Shown here piece after piece: positions 1-12,901 of a stretch of 64,000 nt of DNA (within the stretch, counting starts at the first letter, position 1; every line of letters begins with the position of its first letter). The stretch is from contig MNCI01005395.1 of the NCBI GenBank assembly GCA_015680685.1, positions 6,528-70,527 of the forward strand, written 5' to 3'. The translations under genes were made by a program, and so were the position numbers. The DNA comes from Gnetum montanum. Its lineage: Eukaryota > Streptophyta > Gnetopsida > Gnetales > Gnetaceae. The notes below the pieces were generated by a model, which did no database searches, was not told where the DNA came from, and saw only the letters and a program-made list of their open reading frames with translations.

Positions 1-688
1 TGAAATCTAATCAGAACGATCATTGTCTTCTCAATTCCACTCATGAAATACAAGTATATGGTTAAGTGCAACTAAGGCATATGATTTTTATTATTTTGTA
101 TTTAACAAATTTAATTTCCTAGAACAAGAATGAAAGGTAGAGGGATGTAATATCTAATTAACCTACTACCTAGCTAGCCTAGCACAAGTACCCATTCCCA
201 CCCCCTAGACACATCCTAAATGCATGTAGCACTGCTGGGTTGCCAAACGTTGAGCATTTCTAGGTTACCAAGTGCTACATGTATGCTTGAAGTGGTCGTG
301 ATTGTGTTCATTAACAACTAAAAATTAATTACTTAATAAAAATTCATTAAAGGAAACATTAATCTATTCTTAGTGTTGCAAGGATTATCAAAAGGGCTTG
401 TCTAATTCTCATCATACTACTATGCTTAGGTACATTGGTGCTCAAATAAAGGTCCATACACACTTAAACTCCTACAGTGGGCAATCAAAAAATATTCTAA
501 CGTTGGAGAAAACAAACTGCAAGAGCTTCGTTATACTCTGACAAAACTATGAAAAACTATATGAAAATCATGAGCCCAAGCACTATATTTATAGGACATA
601 TACCCCAAGATATTGGATATTCAACATCATGCCTTAGGCTCTGACATCAAGTATCTGATATCGAAGCCAATCAAAACATGATTTATCA
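1..688 (-). mobile_element. 3' LTR of element E (partial, runs off the window)
   Basis: This is an LTR of the same loose family as the LTRs of A, D, G and H. It is read on the minus strand, where it starts TGATAAATC at 688. It is preceded by a purine tract (minus strand GTTATGGGGGTA, 689-700), which marks it as a 3' LTR. A TATAAATA box on the minus strand lies at 585-592, at the same relative place as in the other family LTRs. The far end (expected ...GCTCATCA) is outside the window. Internal phrases such as TATGGTTAAGTG, CTCAAATAAAGGT and TACCAAGTG recur in the fragment at 53,137. Confidence 0.75.
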
Positions 689-2304
689 TACCCCCATAAC
701 TAAATGAAAACTCGTCCTTGAGTGAAGAAGAGGAGGAACAAGTTCCTTATAAAATATTGGGTAGGTATGGAATTATTGACTGACATACAAACTGACTCAG
801 ATGGAACAAATAGACTCTAAGTGATCGAGTGTATAAATTACAATCTTTTACAAAGTTGGATGTTCATGACAAGATAAGAGAACACCCTAGACAAAACTGA
901 CATCCAACTCCTCTTGGTAGCAGAAGAGCAAGAGAGAAGATTCAATTATCATGTATAGTCCTCGTCGTGTGATACTACTGCATCATCCTTGATGAAGATA
1001 GTCCTACTTCTAGTCCTTTCTTCCCACTGTAATCATAACAAAATCATAGATTAGTGTGCAATGTGTAACATATAGCTTTGAAGTACCTCATCTTGTTGGT
1101 GGTTACACTTGGCTAGGTTGTGATTATGGTGGATTGATTCCATTAGTGGTATTAGTTGGAAGACTAACAAATAGAGTAATATAAATAAGCGATCCATTAA
1201 ATTAAAAAAAGTTATACATAAGGAAATATTTGAAGAGGGTGTAAGAATTCACAATAAAGAAAAGTTCACTAAAAAATGTTATGAAGATATGCACAATTGG
1301 TTGTCATTGATGAGGTAAACAAAAGGATTTGATTGTAAGAGTGTCTAAGGATAAAGAACTTAATTAACCCAACCAAAAGATATGTAAGTGGATCCTCCCC
1401 AAAGTAGGCACAATCCTTTTCTTGCCCTTGCATAACTTCAAAACAAGGAGTTTGTGGGTCCATGGATGATTAATGGTGAAGAAAAGTTAAATACAAAAAC
1501 CTAGAAGAAACTACCTAAGAATTTTGACACATCAAACTAGGACATCAAACAAGAACATGAAATTCGTAGTGAGGTGAGACGTGAAAAGCATAGATGGATG
1601 AGAGAGAGTGGAATAGAGTACATAATTAAGGTCACATGAAGTCCCTTGTGGATTTTGTGGTTAAATGACCTGATAAAATCCATCCTTATTCCAAACCAAT
1701 ACCAACCACGTTTACTAACATCGCATCACCATTGTAAGACCAGTCTACCCCCTGAGACACAAGAGTGGTCCCAAAAAATAACCACTATTCCTTATTAGAG
1801 AAGAAAAGAGAAGTAGGGAGTGAGGAAGGACCTTGGTTAGATGGGACCTTCAGGCATGGGTAACATGTCTTTCTAGTCCCATAACTAGTGCTTGTAGCCT
1901 GTTTATTTTGTCTAAAGGGTGTGCTTTAAATTCCCATCATTGTTTTGTTTTTGTTTTCTTTTCTCTATTTTTTTCTGATGAGAACCACATCATGCAAAGA
2001 CTTATTCAACTTCCTTTTATTAGTTGACATGAAATGGTAAGAAATCCATGAAAACACACATGCACCCAAGTAAGCATAAAGGCACAAAAAATACCAAATC
2101 CCCTTAAAGTCACACCCTATTCAAACCTTTGAATCCTTTCCAATTCCAAAAACTACCAAGGTCACAGATTTGTTAATAATTTTATTAATGAAAAAGGGAC
2201 TACACATAACATAACAAGGAAAACCATAGAATTTCTGGATGGGTGGATGTTATGGACTCACTACTTGTTACATGAAAAAGATACCGTGTTCTAAGAATTA
2301 GTCA
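689..2304 (-). mobile_element. Internal non-coding part of element E
   Basis: No convincing coding frame is present. The sequence is colinear with the non-coding part of element A: phrases around 1387 (AAGTGGATCCTCCCCAAAGT) recur at 18,283, those around 1845 (aggcatg...catgtctttc) at 18,859, and those around 2240 (tggatggatgtt...ctcact) at 19,165. E lacks the second ORF that A carries between this region and its 3' LTR. The stretch stops at 2304, where the LTR of element B begins. Confidence 0.6.
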
Positions 2305-3984
2305 TCGTAGCAACCAAAAATGTTAAGGGCTAAAACAAGACTTTGAGAGGTTCGTAGTTGCACAACCTTCACCCCGCTTCCACATGAGAGCCTACTAAAA
2401 AATGGAGGAAAGGTGTCCATAATGATCTTGTTGATTGAACTAGGACTTACAGGTGTTACGAAAAAATAAGTCAAAGGGTGTTTGTACGGTGTCTGCGATG
2501 TCTGTGGTGCTCACGAGTGTGAACATAATAAAGGTTTCAAATGCAAAAACAAGGGTGCGAACACATGAATGTATGCTTAAACAATGAAAAAATGTAAGTA
2601 GAATGTTAAAATGCAAGTGAAAACATGAAAAAATGTGCAAAATGTGAGCAAGAGAGAGTGGTGCGACCCCAAACAAAGGGAGCGTAGTCAATTGCAAGGG
2701 AAAGTTTAGGAGCTATGCAGTGTACAACAAGTGTAGTAGGTGAGCGTAGTAACAATCTCAAGGTGTCTAGCTACAAAGAATTGACATCTGTCATGGAGTC
2801 TGGGCCTGTTGAGTTGGCTATCGTGGTGTACTATGGGTTGTAGTGGTGTACAGTGCACTAGGCAATGTACAACAGTGTTGCGATGTCCCCAAGTTCACCA
2901 AAATGATAAGTGTGCTTGGGTGCAAGAGTTCTTAGAATGCAAGTTTGCTTATTGATTGCCTCAAAATGCCAATTGAAATGTTAAAAAGACAACCCATAAA
3001 ACATGAAGCACTAAGGTATTTATAGGCCTATGGTTAGTGTGAGTCACGGATCGAGTGCCATGTGGCAGAGGGGTAGTTGGGACTATGCTAGCCCCAACTA
3101 TGCTTCCACTAAAGTAAATGGTGTTCTACTGGTGTGTTCCAATGGATCCTATGAAATTGCCAGATTGTGACTACACTACCAAGACTACATGCGTGATTTC
3201 CAAATAGATCACAATGTACTTGACAACAATGCAAAATAGTATAGTTTGGAGACTACACTGCCAACTCTCTCGAGTGGTGTCGAGTGTATGTATAATTTAG
3301 GGGAAAATGGGGAATGTAAATAAAAATAGAACTTTCTTATCTTGCTTGTCAAAGAAATGTTGGAGCTGAGATGTAGGCTAGTGCTAAGTTGTGGAGGCTT
3401 CTGGAGGTAGTTCTAGCAAACTACACTAACTATGCTCTAGAGTGTAGCCCTAGGGGTTAGGCAAACCTTGCCAAAAAATGATGATTAATGTAGGCTATAT
3501 TGGCTACACTCTAGAGCATAGTCCCAAAGGTGAGAGCATAACCCTCCCACTTAGGAAAAATTTGGCAAAGATGATGTGCCCATGTAGACTACACTAACTA
3601 CACTCTATAGTGTAGTAGGGAGAATAGGCTTAGGAGTTAGAAAATTTTCCAAACAGTTTCTTCCATGCTAACCAAGCTTGAAAGCCTCTACCTTGACACT
3701 TAGGAAAATTTACAAAACTAGTCATTCCAAGGCTAAGTATGCTCTATAGCGTAATCTTAGCAAGGTGAGCATAGTTAAGACACTTAGAAAAATTTGCAAC
3801 TACTATTGACACTTAGAAAGATTTTTCAAATTTGAACAATTAGTGTTAACTACGCTGACTATGCACTAAAGTGTAGTCATAGTAATGGGAGTGTAGTCTC
3901 AACACTTAGACAAAATTTTCCAAGTTTTGATACTTAGCCAAATCTTTAGTTAAGACCTAGGAGCCCAAATTTGGTGGTGTTTCA
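2305..3984 (-). mobile_element. 3' LTR of element B (Tat-type Gypsy)
   Basis: Read on the minus strand, the LTR starts TGAAACACC at 3984, as the LTR of element C does at 33,086, and ends near 2305 in TTTTTGGTTGCTACGA. That end matches the C LTR end TTTTCGGTCGTTACA. A minus-strand TATAAATA lies at 3017-3024, comparable to the one in C. The body is full of short self-complementary words such as CTACACTCTAGAGTGTAG. The 1,680-bp length is close to the 1,555 bp of the C LTR. The last two bases are GA rather than the canonical CA. Confidence 0.75.
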
Positions 3985-3997
3985 TTAGCCCCTCTTT
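3985..3997 (-). promoter_or_regulatory. Polypurine tract of element B
   Basis: Minus strand AAAGAGGGGCTAA lies directly upstream of the LTR start TGAAACACC. The equivalent in element C is AAAGAGGGGACAA at 49,120-49,132. The tract primes plus-strand DNA synthesis and fixes the LTR boundary. Confidence 0.8.
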
Positions 3998-5580
3998 GTT
4001 GATGTCTAGAGGAGTGGCCCAAAAGATGTTGATAAAGAATGCAAAACACCATAGTAGGCTCAGCACCAACATCACTCATTAGTACCCAACCGAATGGCAC
4101 TTCATCATGCTCAAGAGTGCTAAGGGTAATGGTAGGTTAGAGATAAAGGATGTAGGGAATGCTAAGGGATAATAAGGAAATGAAATGCAAATAATGTGAG
4201 ACTATAAGGTATGTCACCAAGATGGCTTGTCACCAAAATAGTAATCTCTCATTGAAATGCTTATGAAAGAATCAGTGTCAATGACACCAAAATGGCTTGC
4301 CACTGAAATTGTAACCTCTTATCAAAGTGATTATAAGAAGGTCGATGCGGATGTAGGGTTGGACTAGTTGTGAAATTGCAACTCTACTATTTTGCTTGGG
4401 GACCTATTCGTCCTATTTTCTTTGCTTTTGCTCTTTTTTATTTTTTTTCCTTTTTCAATTGCAAGAAAAATATACTTTGAATTCTGCACATTGTGAGATG
4501 CTAGTTGTAGGATACTTTTCATTAGGTGGGTTGCATGCCACCTAATGGGCTTTGCTTTAGCACAATTGTTTCATGTTTTTGGGATAGGTGTTTCCTCCTC
4601 AAGATAAGTTCAATTACATCCACTTAGGCTTTGACCAACCCATAGCAGCTTCCCATGGGATGAGTTGTGTTACATCTATTATGGGTTCTATGGTTGATGC
4701 AAAGAGGGTGCCATATGCATCAAAGAGGTTGTAAGATCTATGATGCAAGAAGTAGGGAAATGTAAGGTATATGGGGTGAATTTGAGTAGGCTAAAGTGGG
4801 GTAATAAGGATGTGCACTCTTGAGTAGTTTAGCTAGCCTAATCATGCACATAAGAGCAATGTGGTGACTTGCTATTGCAATGAGATGCATCTCTACACGA
4901 CTACCTTTGAGGCTTTGTCCTACAAACATAATGCAAAGAAAATAAAACAGAACCATACAATGTAAGATGAGAGTGAACTTCTGGATGTGAATGTGCTACA
5001 AATGCTATGAGTGGCTGGACCAATTATAAGAGCTTGAAGAGCCAGTGTAGGAAAACCAATCTAGGTGCTGGAGCAAGAAGGCTACAAAAGCTCTAGTAGC
5101 CACACCAGTGACAAGCACCCCAAAGAGGCCAACAAAATAACCAAGGGAAATGGAAAAGCAAGTGTTGAAGACTCCACACCAAGGATAAGAGATTCAAAAG
5201 CCAACAAAATGGCAAAGAGCTAGGATGCTAAAAGCACTTCCAAGCCTAGGGAATGATGAGGGCTAGAGGATGGTAGAAAAATGGCTAAGCCACAGTACTA
5301 CTAGTACTCCAATCGATGGTGCTAATGATAAGAGCTCCAAAAAAAATGAAATACCTAAGGCCAATAATTCTATTAATTTGGCCTAGGGCTAATAGTGTTG
5401 GTGACTATGGCAAGAGCTCCAAAAGGTTAGCAAAATGCCCAAGGGAATTTCTGGAAGATTAGCAAAATGCTAAGGGGCAGTAACATTACAAATGTTCTAA
5501 AGGTCTTTCTTGACAACGTGAACTCCTTTCTAGATCTGTAGTGCCCCACCTCACCCCACCCACAAGGTGTGTACAGATGA
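3998..5580. other. 3' non-coding region of element B
   Basis: The stretch between integrase and LTR has no credible coding frame. It holds short AT-rich runs (about 4430-4455) and many near-repeats of the words AAAATGGCTTG and AAATGC (4200-4330). It occupies the same place as 48,070-49,119 in element C. Confidence 0.5.
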
Positions 5581-5589
5581 TGAAGGTCT

Positions 5590-6010
5590 GCAGAACTATG
5601 TGTGTTGAACTAGAAACCCAGTTTAAGGTCCTAGTAAATCATGTGTTGTGCTAGTTTAGGATCCTAGCAAATCGTGAACTTAGTTTAAGATCTTGACAAA
5701 TCATGATGTGCTAGTTTATAGTCCTAGTAGACTCCTATGTGCTAGTTTAACATCGTAGTGGATGGTGGATGCTATTCTTGTTTAACATCATGACTCAAGA
5801 ACGAGCTGTGCTACTTTCGCATCATGGTGAATGCTTTGTGTCAATTTATAGTCATAGTCGACTATCTATGCTAGTTTATAGTAGTAGCAGGCTATGGATG
5901 TGGATGCCAGTTTAATGTCATAGTGGACATGCTATGTCATTTTATAGTCATAGCGAACTATATGCACTAGCTTATAGTTGTAGCAGACTAGTGCTTACCT
6001 TGCTTTGTCA
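5590..6010. repeat. Degenerate minisatellite 3' of B pol
   Basis: About ten degenerate units of roughly 35-45 bp are built on the phrase CTAGTTTATAGTCATAGCAGACTATG. A related unit, read on the complementary strand, occurs immediately after the pol stop of element C (47,760-48,070: GCCAGTTTATCGTCGTAGCG). The repeat therefore belongs to the element, not to the host. Confidence 0.7.
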
Positions 6011-6027
6011 TTGATATGCGTTGTGTA

Positions 6028-9000
6028 CTAGGCATAGTAAAACTTTAGGTATGAGTGGTTTACCAAATTGGCAAATTCATTGGCTTCATGGTTAGCAAGT
6101 TTGAATGTTTCATTGCCATAGGCATTGACAACCAAGAAAGGCCATTCCCAATTGGTTGAAAATTTATCCATGGGATTGTGAATGGCCTTGAGGACCAGGT
6201 CCCCCTCCTTGATTTGGCCTTGATGCTAATTGTGACAATGCTTCTACTATTGCATTTGTTAGTATCACTCAATGTAATCAAGTGTCAACATGTGCTCCTC
6301 CTCTATCAAGTCAAGATCCATGGTTCTCAACTCATTGTTTTGAACCTCATTAATGAAGATTGAGAAGATTACATGGAGTTATGGAACCTACAATTTAAGA
6401 GGCAAGATGGATTTAGACCTATAAACCAAACTGTATGGCATCTTACCTATTGTGCATAGGTCAGCTACTCATGCCATCATTATTTATCACTGTGGAGCAT
6501 CTTCCTTAGCAAATTGATGACGACCTTGTTTGTGGCCTCTACTTGGCCATTCACCTATAGGTAGTAGGATGAATAATAGGAATGTTTGATTCCAAAGTGC
6601 TCATAAAAGACCTTAGTCTCAACACTATTAAACTATGGCTTTTTATCTATGACAATGATCATGGGTAAACTAAAATGGGTCACTATGTTATTGAGTATGA
6701 ATTTNGTCATGGGTAAACTAAAATGGGTCACTATGTTATTGAGTATGAATTTGCAAACTTATTACAATGTAGTCTTCCTAAGGGGAATAGTATCAACCCA
6801 CTTCATAAAATACTAAGTTGTGGTTATGATGAAGCTATATCCTATAGAGGATGTAGGCATTATAGGCCCTATGATGTCCAACCCCCAACATTGGAATAGC
6901 AATGTGATCTACATTGTATGCAGCTCAGTAGGTGGCACATACATTAAGTTACCATTTCATTGACATGTGTCGCATGTCTTGACATTGGAAACACAATTTC
7001 ACTCCATGTAAGGCCAATAGTAGCTCAAGCATCTGATCTTCATCATCACCATTACCCTAGGTGCTATGTGGCCTCCGTAGAGTCCCTCGTGGACTTGGTC
7101 AATGATTGTTTACACTTCGTTATCACTAACATAGTTCAATAGTATGCCATCATAGGATCTGTGACACAAAGTACTATCACCCACAATGACATACTATCAC
7201 GATTGCTTTTGCACTGCATCCTTTTGGGAATTTGTTCCATGTTACAAAGGTTCACCATGTAGAAGGTATTATTTGATATCATTGTACAACTCTACTATGT
7301 GGTTTGTGCTAATTGTAGCTATGGATGCAATGTTGGTTGTTTGCATGATAGGCACAATGCAATCTACCACCAAGTTGGGCAATGCACAAAACATTTCAAG
7401 TAACATAACTAATGCATCGACAATGGTGTTTTCATTATGGGGGATATGCTAAACATCAACAATTGCAAATTACTTGAGCAAGTGCTTTGCCAGGTCATAA
7501 TAAGGTTGCAAGTGTAAACCTCTGTGACTTGGTTGACAACTAGTTGCAAGTCACTTTGGACTGCTAGGTTTTGTATTCCTAGGTCATGAGCTACTAAGAT
7601 GCCCTAGACGAGACCTTCATACTCTACCATGTTGTTGGTACATGGAAATGCTAAACGATACATGAAGGGTCAAATCTCCCTAGAGGGGAATGTGATTATG
7701 ATAGCTGCACTACCCCCTTGAGAGGTTGAAGCACCATTGAAGTGTAAAAGTGCCTCATAGTTTTCAAGCACTTGGCTTATGCTAGTGACATGCTCATCTA
7801 AAGATTCCAAATCTATTGTTTCTTGATCATTAATTGGAGAAGCCATAAGTTGTGTGGCTATTGCTTGACCTTTACTCAGTACTTACACAATGTAATGCAG
7901 GTCAAACTCTATAATTATTGCTTTCCAACATGCAATGTGACTACTCTTGTAGATACTCATTGTAATTTCATAGAGTACATTACTCTTGTAGATGATGTTG
8001 ACTTAGCTACGGAAAAGATAGTGCCTCCACTTCTTAAGTGCAAACACTAAGGTAAGGTAAGTATTTTCCATATCATTGTACTTCACTTCATAGGCAACTA
8101 ATGCATGGCTTAGATTGTATATGGGGACCTTAGTGCCATCGTCTCAGTTTTGGAAAAGTAAAGAAGTAATGGATGCATCTAAGGTAACAAGGTAGATGTA
8201 GAAAGGTTTATCTCCTTATGGAGGATAGACCATTGGAAGTTGAACTAGCTTTTGTTTAAGGTTATCAAATGCCTCTTGGCCTTGAGCCATCCACTCAAAG
8301 TGGACATCCTTTTTGAGCAAGTGTTGCATTGGCTACAACTTGTTGATCAACCATGCAATAAACTAGCATATGAATTACAATCTACCTTATAACCCTCGTA
8401 GCTCCTTAAGGTTAGCCAATTGTGCTAAGTTGATGATGTCTTTAACCTTATCAGGGTCTACATGTATGCCCACTTCAAATACTACAAAACCTAGCATGTA
8501 GCCTATGTTGACACCGAAGACACATTTCCTAGGATTTAGCCTAATTTCATGTTTTAGGAAATGTTTAAGAACAAGGCCTAGATCACTTGCATGATTGTGT
8601 GATGCCTTGTATTTAACCACTATATCATCAGTTAATCATTGATCATACCTTACAAATAATTGCTAAAAATGTATGTCATGGTTCATTGATAACTTGCTCC
8701 TACATTCTCGAGTCTAAAGGGCATCATGGTGTAGCAAAAGGTACCCTAAGGGGTCATGAAGGTAGTACTAAGTTGGTGCTCTAGGTTGATTCGAATCTAG
8801 TTGTGCCTTGAGAACCCATCCATGAAGGACAACAAGGCATGACCAGCCATAGTATCAACCAATTGGCCAATACTAGGAAATAGGAAATCTTCTTTAATGG
8901 TGGCCTTGTTGAGGTCCCGAAAGTCCATGCAAATGCATATACTTCCATTTTTCTTGGGTACAACTATGATGTTGGAGACCCAATCAACATAGTCAATGGC

Positions 9001-9480
9001 CCAAATGAAACCATCTTTGTAGAGATTTTTGATTTCATCATGGACTACCAATGCCACCTCAAGCCTAACCTTGCAAACATTTTGTTTGATTAGTTTTATG
9101 CTGGGATCGAGGATTATGTTGTGTTGCACTACACGAGGATCTATGCCCAGCATGTCTTCGTAAGACCCTGTAAATGCTTTGATGTTTTTATTGAGTACTT
9201 TTGCGATGTTCTGGGCATGTTGAGGTTCTAACAAAGAACTAAGTTTTAATGTTTTCACCTCATCACTAGAGGTTACTTCAATGAGGGGATCCTCTATGAT
9301 GTCACTTGCCTCTAGATCTAGAGCCCTAAGTAGATGGTTTTTCCACTCTAGTAACACCTCTATGGATGTTATGTATTCATTATAGGCTATGGGCTCAAGG
9401 TCTAGGCATTATGGATCGATACATCACATAAAATTACCATGTGGCTCAGTGAGGATCAAAGGTGCATGAAGATGCTCGTA
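6028..9480 (-). pseudogene. pol: Element B pol remnant: RT, RNase H, integrase
   Basis: This is decayed Ty3/Gypsy pol read leftward. The RT start lies in an open segment at 8797-9357, which carries the linker (DLEASDIIEDPLIEVTSS), the phrase CMDFRDLNKA and GHALLSFMDGFS, each with a counterpart in element C at 44,286-45,000. A further RT/RNase H stretch is at 8387-8620 (RLNPRKCVFGV). The YVDD site near 8620 is broken: the Tyr codon is a stop and the frame shifts before DD. Integrase C-terminal text (GDLVLKAIHNPMDKFS) runs to a TAG at 6028-6030. Numerous stops and frameshifts make it non-functional. The order RT-RNase H-integrase and the similarity to C place it in the Tat group. An assembly duplication lies inside it at 6659-6752. 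Confidence 0.85.
6659..6752. repeat. Unmerged contig overlap around N at 6705
   Basis: A 46-bp sequence (6659-6704) is followed by a single N and one extra base, then repeated at 6707-6752 without visible change. An exact repeat meeting at an N is the signature of two contig ends that overlap but were not merged. It lies in the integrase region of B and adds a false frameshift. Confidence 0.85.
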
Positions 9481-9649
9481 CATAGCCATGTTGAAAGGCC
9501 TACAATAATCCTACAAAAATAAATTTAAAAAATGTTAAGCTACACCTACCTTAGTGAGAGCAATATGCACAGTTAAAGAAACAATGCAATAAAATTTTAC
9601 CTAAGAATGTAGATGCGATTTTAAAGGCAAGGGATGTGTGGGCCTATTT

Positions 9650-9840
9650 TAGGCAACGACAAGCCATGAGGTTCCCAATTTAAGGTCTTAGTAGATCATG
9701 ATGCACTAGTTTAAGGTCTTAGCAAAATATTGGGCTCCAATTTAAGATTTTAGCATATCATCATATGCTATTTTAACATCATAGCAGATGGTTGGATGCT
9801 ACTTTAACATCATAGAAAACTGTCAGATGCACTAACTACA
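9650..9840. repeat. Degenerate minisatellite between B RT and the antisense gene
   Basis: Four to five units of the phrase GTTTAAGGTCTTAGCAGATCATGATG and TTTAACATCATAGCAGATGG are present. They are related to the blocks at 5590-6010 and 23,790-24,130 and lie just upstream (minus sense) of the B RT. Confidence 0.6.
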
Positions 9841-9859
9841 TCATTGGAGTGAGGCTTGG

Positions 9860-11510
9860 TGCATCAAGAAAGTAAAATTGGCTCAAGCACCCATAGGGCA
9901 ACACAAAAAATTTAAAAATTTTCTAAGTCTAGAGACTGCCAGAAAGATCAGAAATTTTTCTAAATCTGGTGACTATGCTCACACCTGACCACACTCTACA
10001 CTATTAAGCATAGCTTCAGGTTGGTGAGAATTTAAGTGATCCCTAGGGATATAAAATCACATTTTACCCTTGGTGAATTTGTCATTATTAAAGGTAAAAA
10101 TGAACTTTCTAGAGTGTAGCATGGTTACAAGAGCATAGTTGCCAGAATGTTGCACCAAAGTGGATGTTAGCACCCCAGCTTAGCCAACATGGATGAGGGA
10201 GAGCAATCCCTAGAGTGCCTACCATGGGCATGCATAGAAAAACATAGGGCACCATTGACTACCAAGTACTTTGACTATTCTCCCCATCCTCCTTTTGTTG
10301 TTTCTACATTTTTTTTATCTTTTGTGGGGTTTTGATTGGTGTGGGTGTGGGGGCTTGTGCCACGAAAGCCAATGTGGCCACCAAAAAAGGGTTTCATGGT
10401 AGTAGAGCAAGGACAAGGGTCTACATTTTGCAGCAATCGTAGCTACTATAGCAAGTTATGAGGCAACGGGGTAAAAAAGGTAGCAGGTCTATGTGGGACT
10501 ATAGGGTTTGATTTTTTTACACCTACGAGAGGCAAGGACAAGGGTTTGGTTGTAGCCCTAGGATCATTGCCAATGAGGTGGGGCATGTGGTAGGGATTGT
10601 GCCCACTACCCTTTTTTCTTATTTTTATTCCTTCTTTTATCTTTTACTATTACACTTAGATGGAGGGGTAGTTGATGTCAATGGTGGCCATGGCAGCATG
10701 TTGTGAGGGAACAAGGACACAGCAATGGAACTACTATATATATTTTTATTATTTTTAGTAAGGGTGGCAGAGGTAAGGATTTGGTAGTTATTTTTGCCCA
10801 TAAGGCAAGGCATGTGGAGGAGGCCATGGCAAAGCGTAGGCTACTAGGGCCATAGCCACAGTGGCAAGAGGTGCGTAGTGCATAGGACATGGTGCTAAAT
10901 AGCAGAAATAATAATTTTTTTAAACAAAAATTATCATTTTTGGGGCTACGCTCATAGGAAGCATAGCTAGTAATAAGAAAATTTTGGAGTTTTAAATTTT
11001 ATGAGTTTGGGGCTACACTTGCTGGGAGCATAGCCAAAAGTTAAGTTTTTTGTGTTAGGACTACACTCTATAGTTACTAGAGTGTAGTTAGTGTTTGTAG
11101 AGTTAGAATAAAGAACTTGAATTCCTAGAGTAGGCTTCTAGAGGTATCCAAGAGTTAGAAAAATGTTTTGCTAGATGTAAAGGTGTCAATAATGCTAAGA
11201 ACTGTCATAATGACAAACTTGCAAATCAAAACAATGCTAGACTACTAAAACATGCAAACCATGACAATGCAAAATGCACACACATGTGAGACAAAATGCT
11301 AATGTTATGCTAACAAATAGTACCCCAATGAGTACTAAGCACATCAAATGTATATGTTGGCGTCCTATACCTATGAGGCCTAGGGGGGCCTAGGATGTTT
11401 TTTCTAAGTTATGCTACGTCATGCTAAATTTTTTTGTGTAAATTAATGTGTTTTTGCCAAAATGCATCTTTTGTATACTAACAATGTGTTTGTCATTTGT
11501 GTGATTGTAG
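9860..11510. other. Presumed 5' part and intron of B antisense gene
   Basis: No readable exon was found here. Position and the acceptor at 11,510 suggest it includes the first intron of the antisense gene. It is rich in short palindromic words (CTACACTCTATAGTTACTAGAGTGTAG near 11,063), as are the LTR of B and the introns of the C copy. Confidence 0.35.
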
Positions 11511-12901
11511 GGTGTTGCTAAAACCTTTCTTAGTTATTGTGGATCTCTTCGGCATTCTTTGCTACATGAGCGAGCCTATGCCCAACATGCTTGCACTAGA
11601 TATGAAGGTGGGCCATCAGGTAGTATGGTTTTGGCCAAGAGCATTAGTGTTCCTAGTCTTCTTACTATATTAGTTGAATGTGATCATGAGGTCACACTTA
11701 GTAGTATAGGCTGCAAGCACCATCACCAAGACATTGCTACCCAGGGCAAACTGAGAAATATTGATATATATGTCCAATGAGCCCATGGCTGGTGATCATA
11801 GAGTAAGTGGTTCAAGGCAAGGTCTCAGGGGCACTCATCCCTTATCTAGGATCTAAGAGATGCCAAAGTTCTCTTGCTATAGTAGAAGCAACACCCTCTT
11901 CATTGCCTTGCATGTACATATGGTGTTCCNGGAGTACTTCTTTAAATCCTCTCCCACCTACTCAAGTATAGCTTCTTGAAAGTTTGAACTATAGGAGAAC
12001 ACATCTAGGGCGGTGCGAGTCAGAGCAAGAGACTCTTCCTCATCATGGAGCCCCTGATTGTCAACTTTGAATTTGGCATCAGGAATGAGAACTTAGCAGT
12101 TAGCAAATTTAGCATGGGAAAATAGCAACAAATACAACACAAAATCACAGGAGCACTCACCCTCCCATGCAGTATATGATTATAGGTGGATTTTGGAACA
12201 CCATATGTACATGCAAGGCAATGAAGAGGGTGTTGCTTCTACTATAGCAAGAGAACTTTGGCATCTCTTAGATCCTAGATAAGGGATGAGTGCCCCTGAG
12301 ACCTTGCCTTGAACCACTTACTCTATGATCACCAGCCATGGGCTCATTGGACATATATATCAATATTTCTCAGTTTGCCCTGGGTAGCAATGTCTTGGTG
12401 ATGGTGCTTGCAGCCTATACTACTAAGTGTGACCTCATGATCACATTCAACTAATATAGTAAGAAGACTAGGAACACTAATGCTCTTGGCCAAAACCATA
12501 CTACCTGATGGCCCACCTTCATATCTAGTGCAAGCATGTTGGGCATAGGCTCGCTCATGTAGCAAAGAATGCCGAAGAGATCCACAATAACTAAGAAAGG
12601 TTTTAGCAACACCCTACAATCACACAAATGACAAACACATTGTTAGTATACAAAAGATGCATTTTGGCAAAAACACATTAATTTACACAAAAAAATTTAG
12701 CATGACGTAGCATAACTTAGAAAAAACATCCTAGGCCCCCTAGGCCTCATAGGTATAGGACGTCAACATATACATTTGATGTGCTTAGTACTCATTAGGG
12801 TACTATTTGTTAGCATAACATTAGCATTTTGTGTCACATGTGTGTGCATTTTTCATTGTCATGGTTTGCATGTTTTAGTAGTCTAGCATTGTTTTGATTT
12901 G
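11222..12901. repeat. False inverted repeat from an inverted contig
   Basis: Arm 11,222-11,929 is repeated in inverse orientation at 12,195-12,901 with only a handful of differences. The left arm ends exactly at the N at 11,930 and the right arm exactly at the N at 12,902. If the contig 11,931-12,901 is reversed, it overlaps the left contig by about 0.7 kb and extends it by 264 bp, and that extension carries the end of exon 2 and then exon 3 of the antisense gene in the correct order. The palindrome is therefore best read as a scaffolding error. Two identical 73-codon frames in the arms are by-products. Confidence 0.85.

Noticed and set aside
1269-2697. Short open frames at the left end (64-85 codons)
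   Set aside because: They overlap non-coding parts of elements E and B and have no recognisable sequence.
11559-12565. Two identical 73-codon frames in opposite orientation
   Set aside because: They lie in the arms of the assembly-generated inverted repeat, and the antisense-gene exon reads in a different frame.
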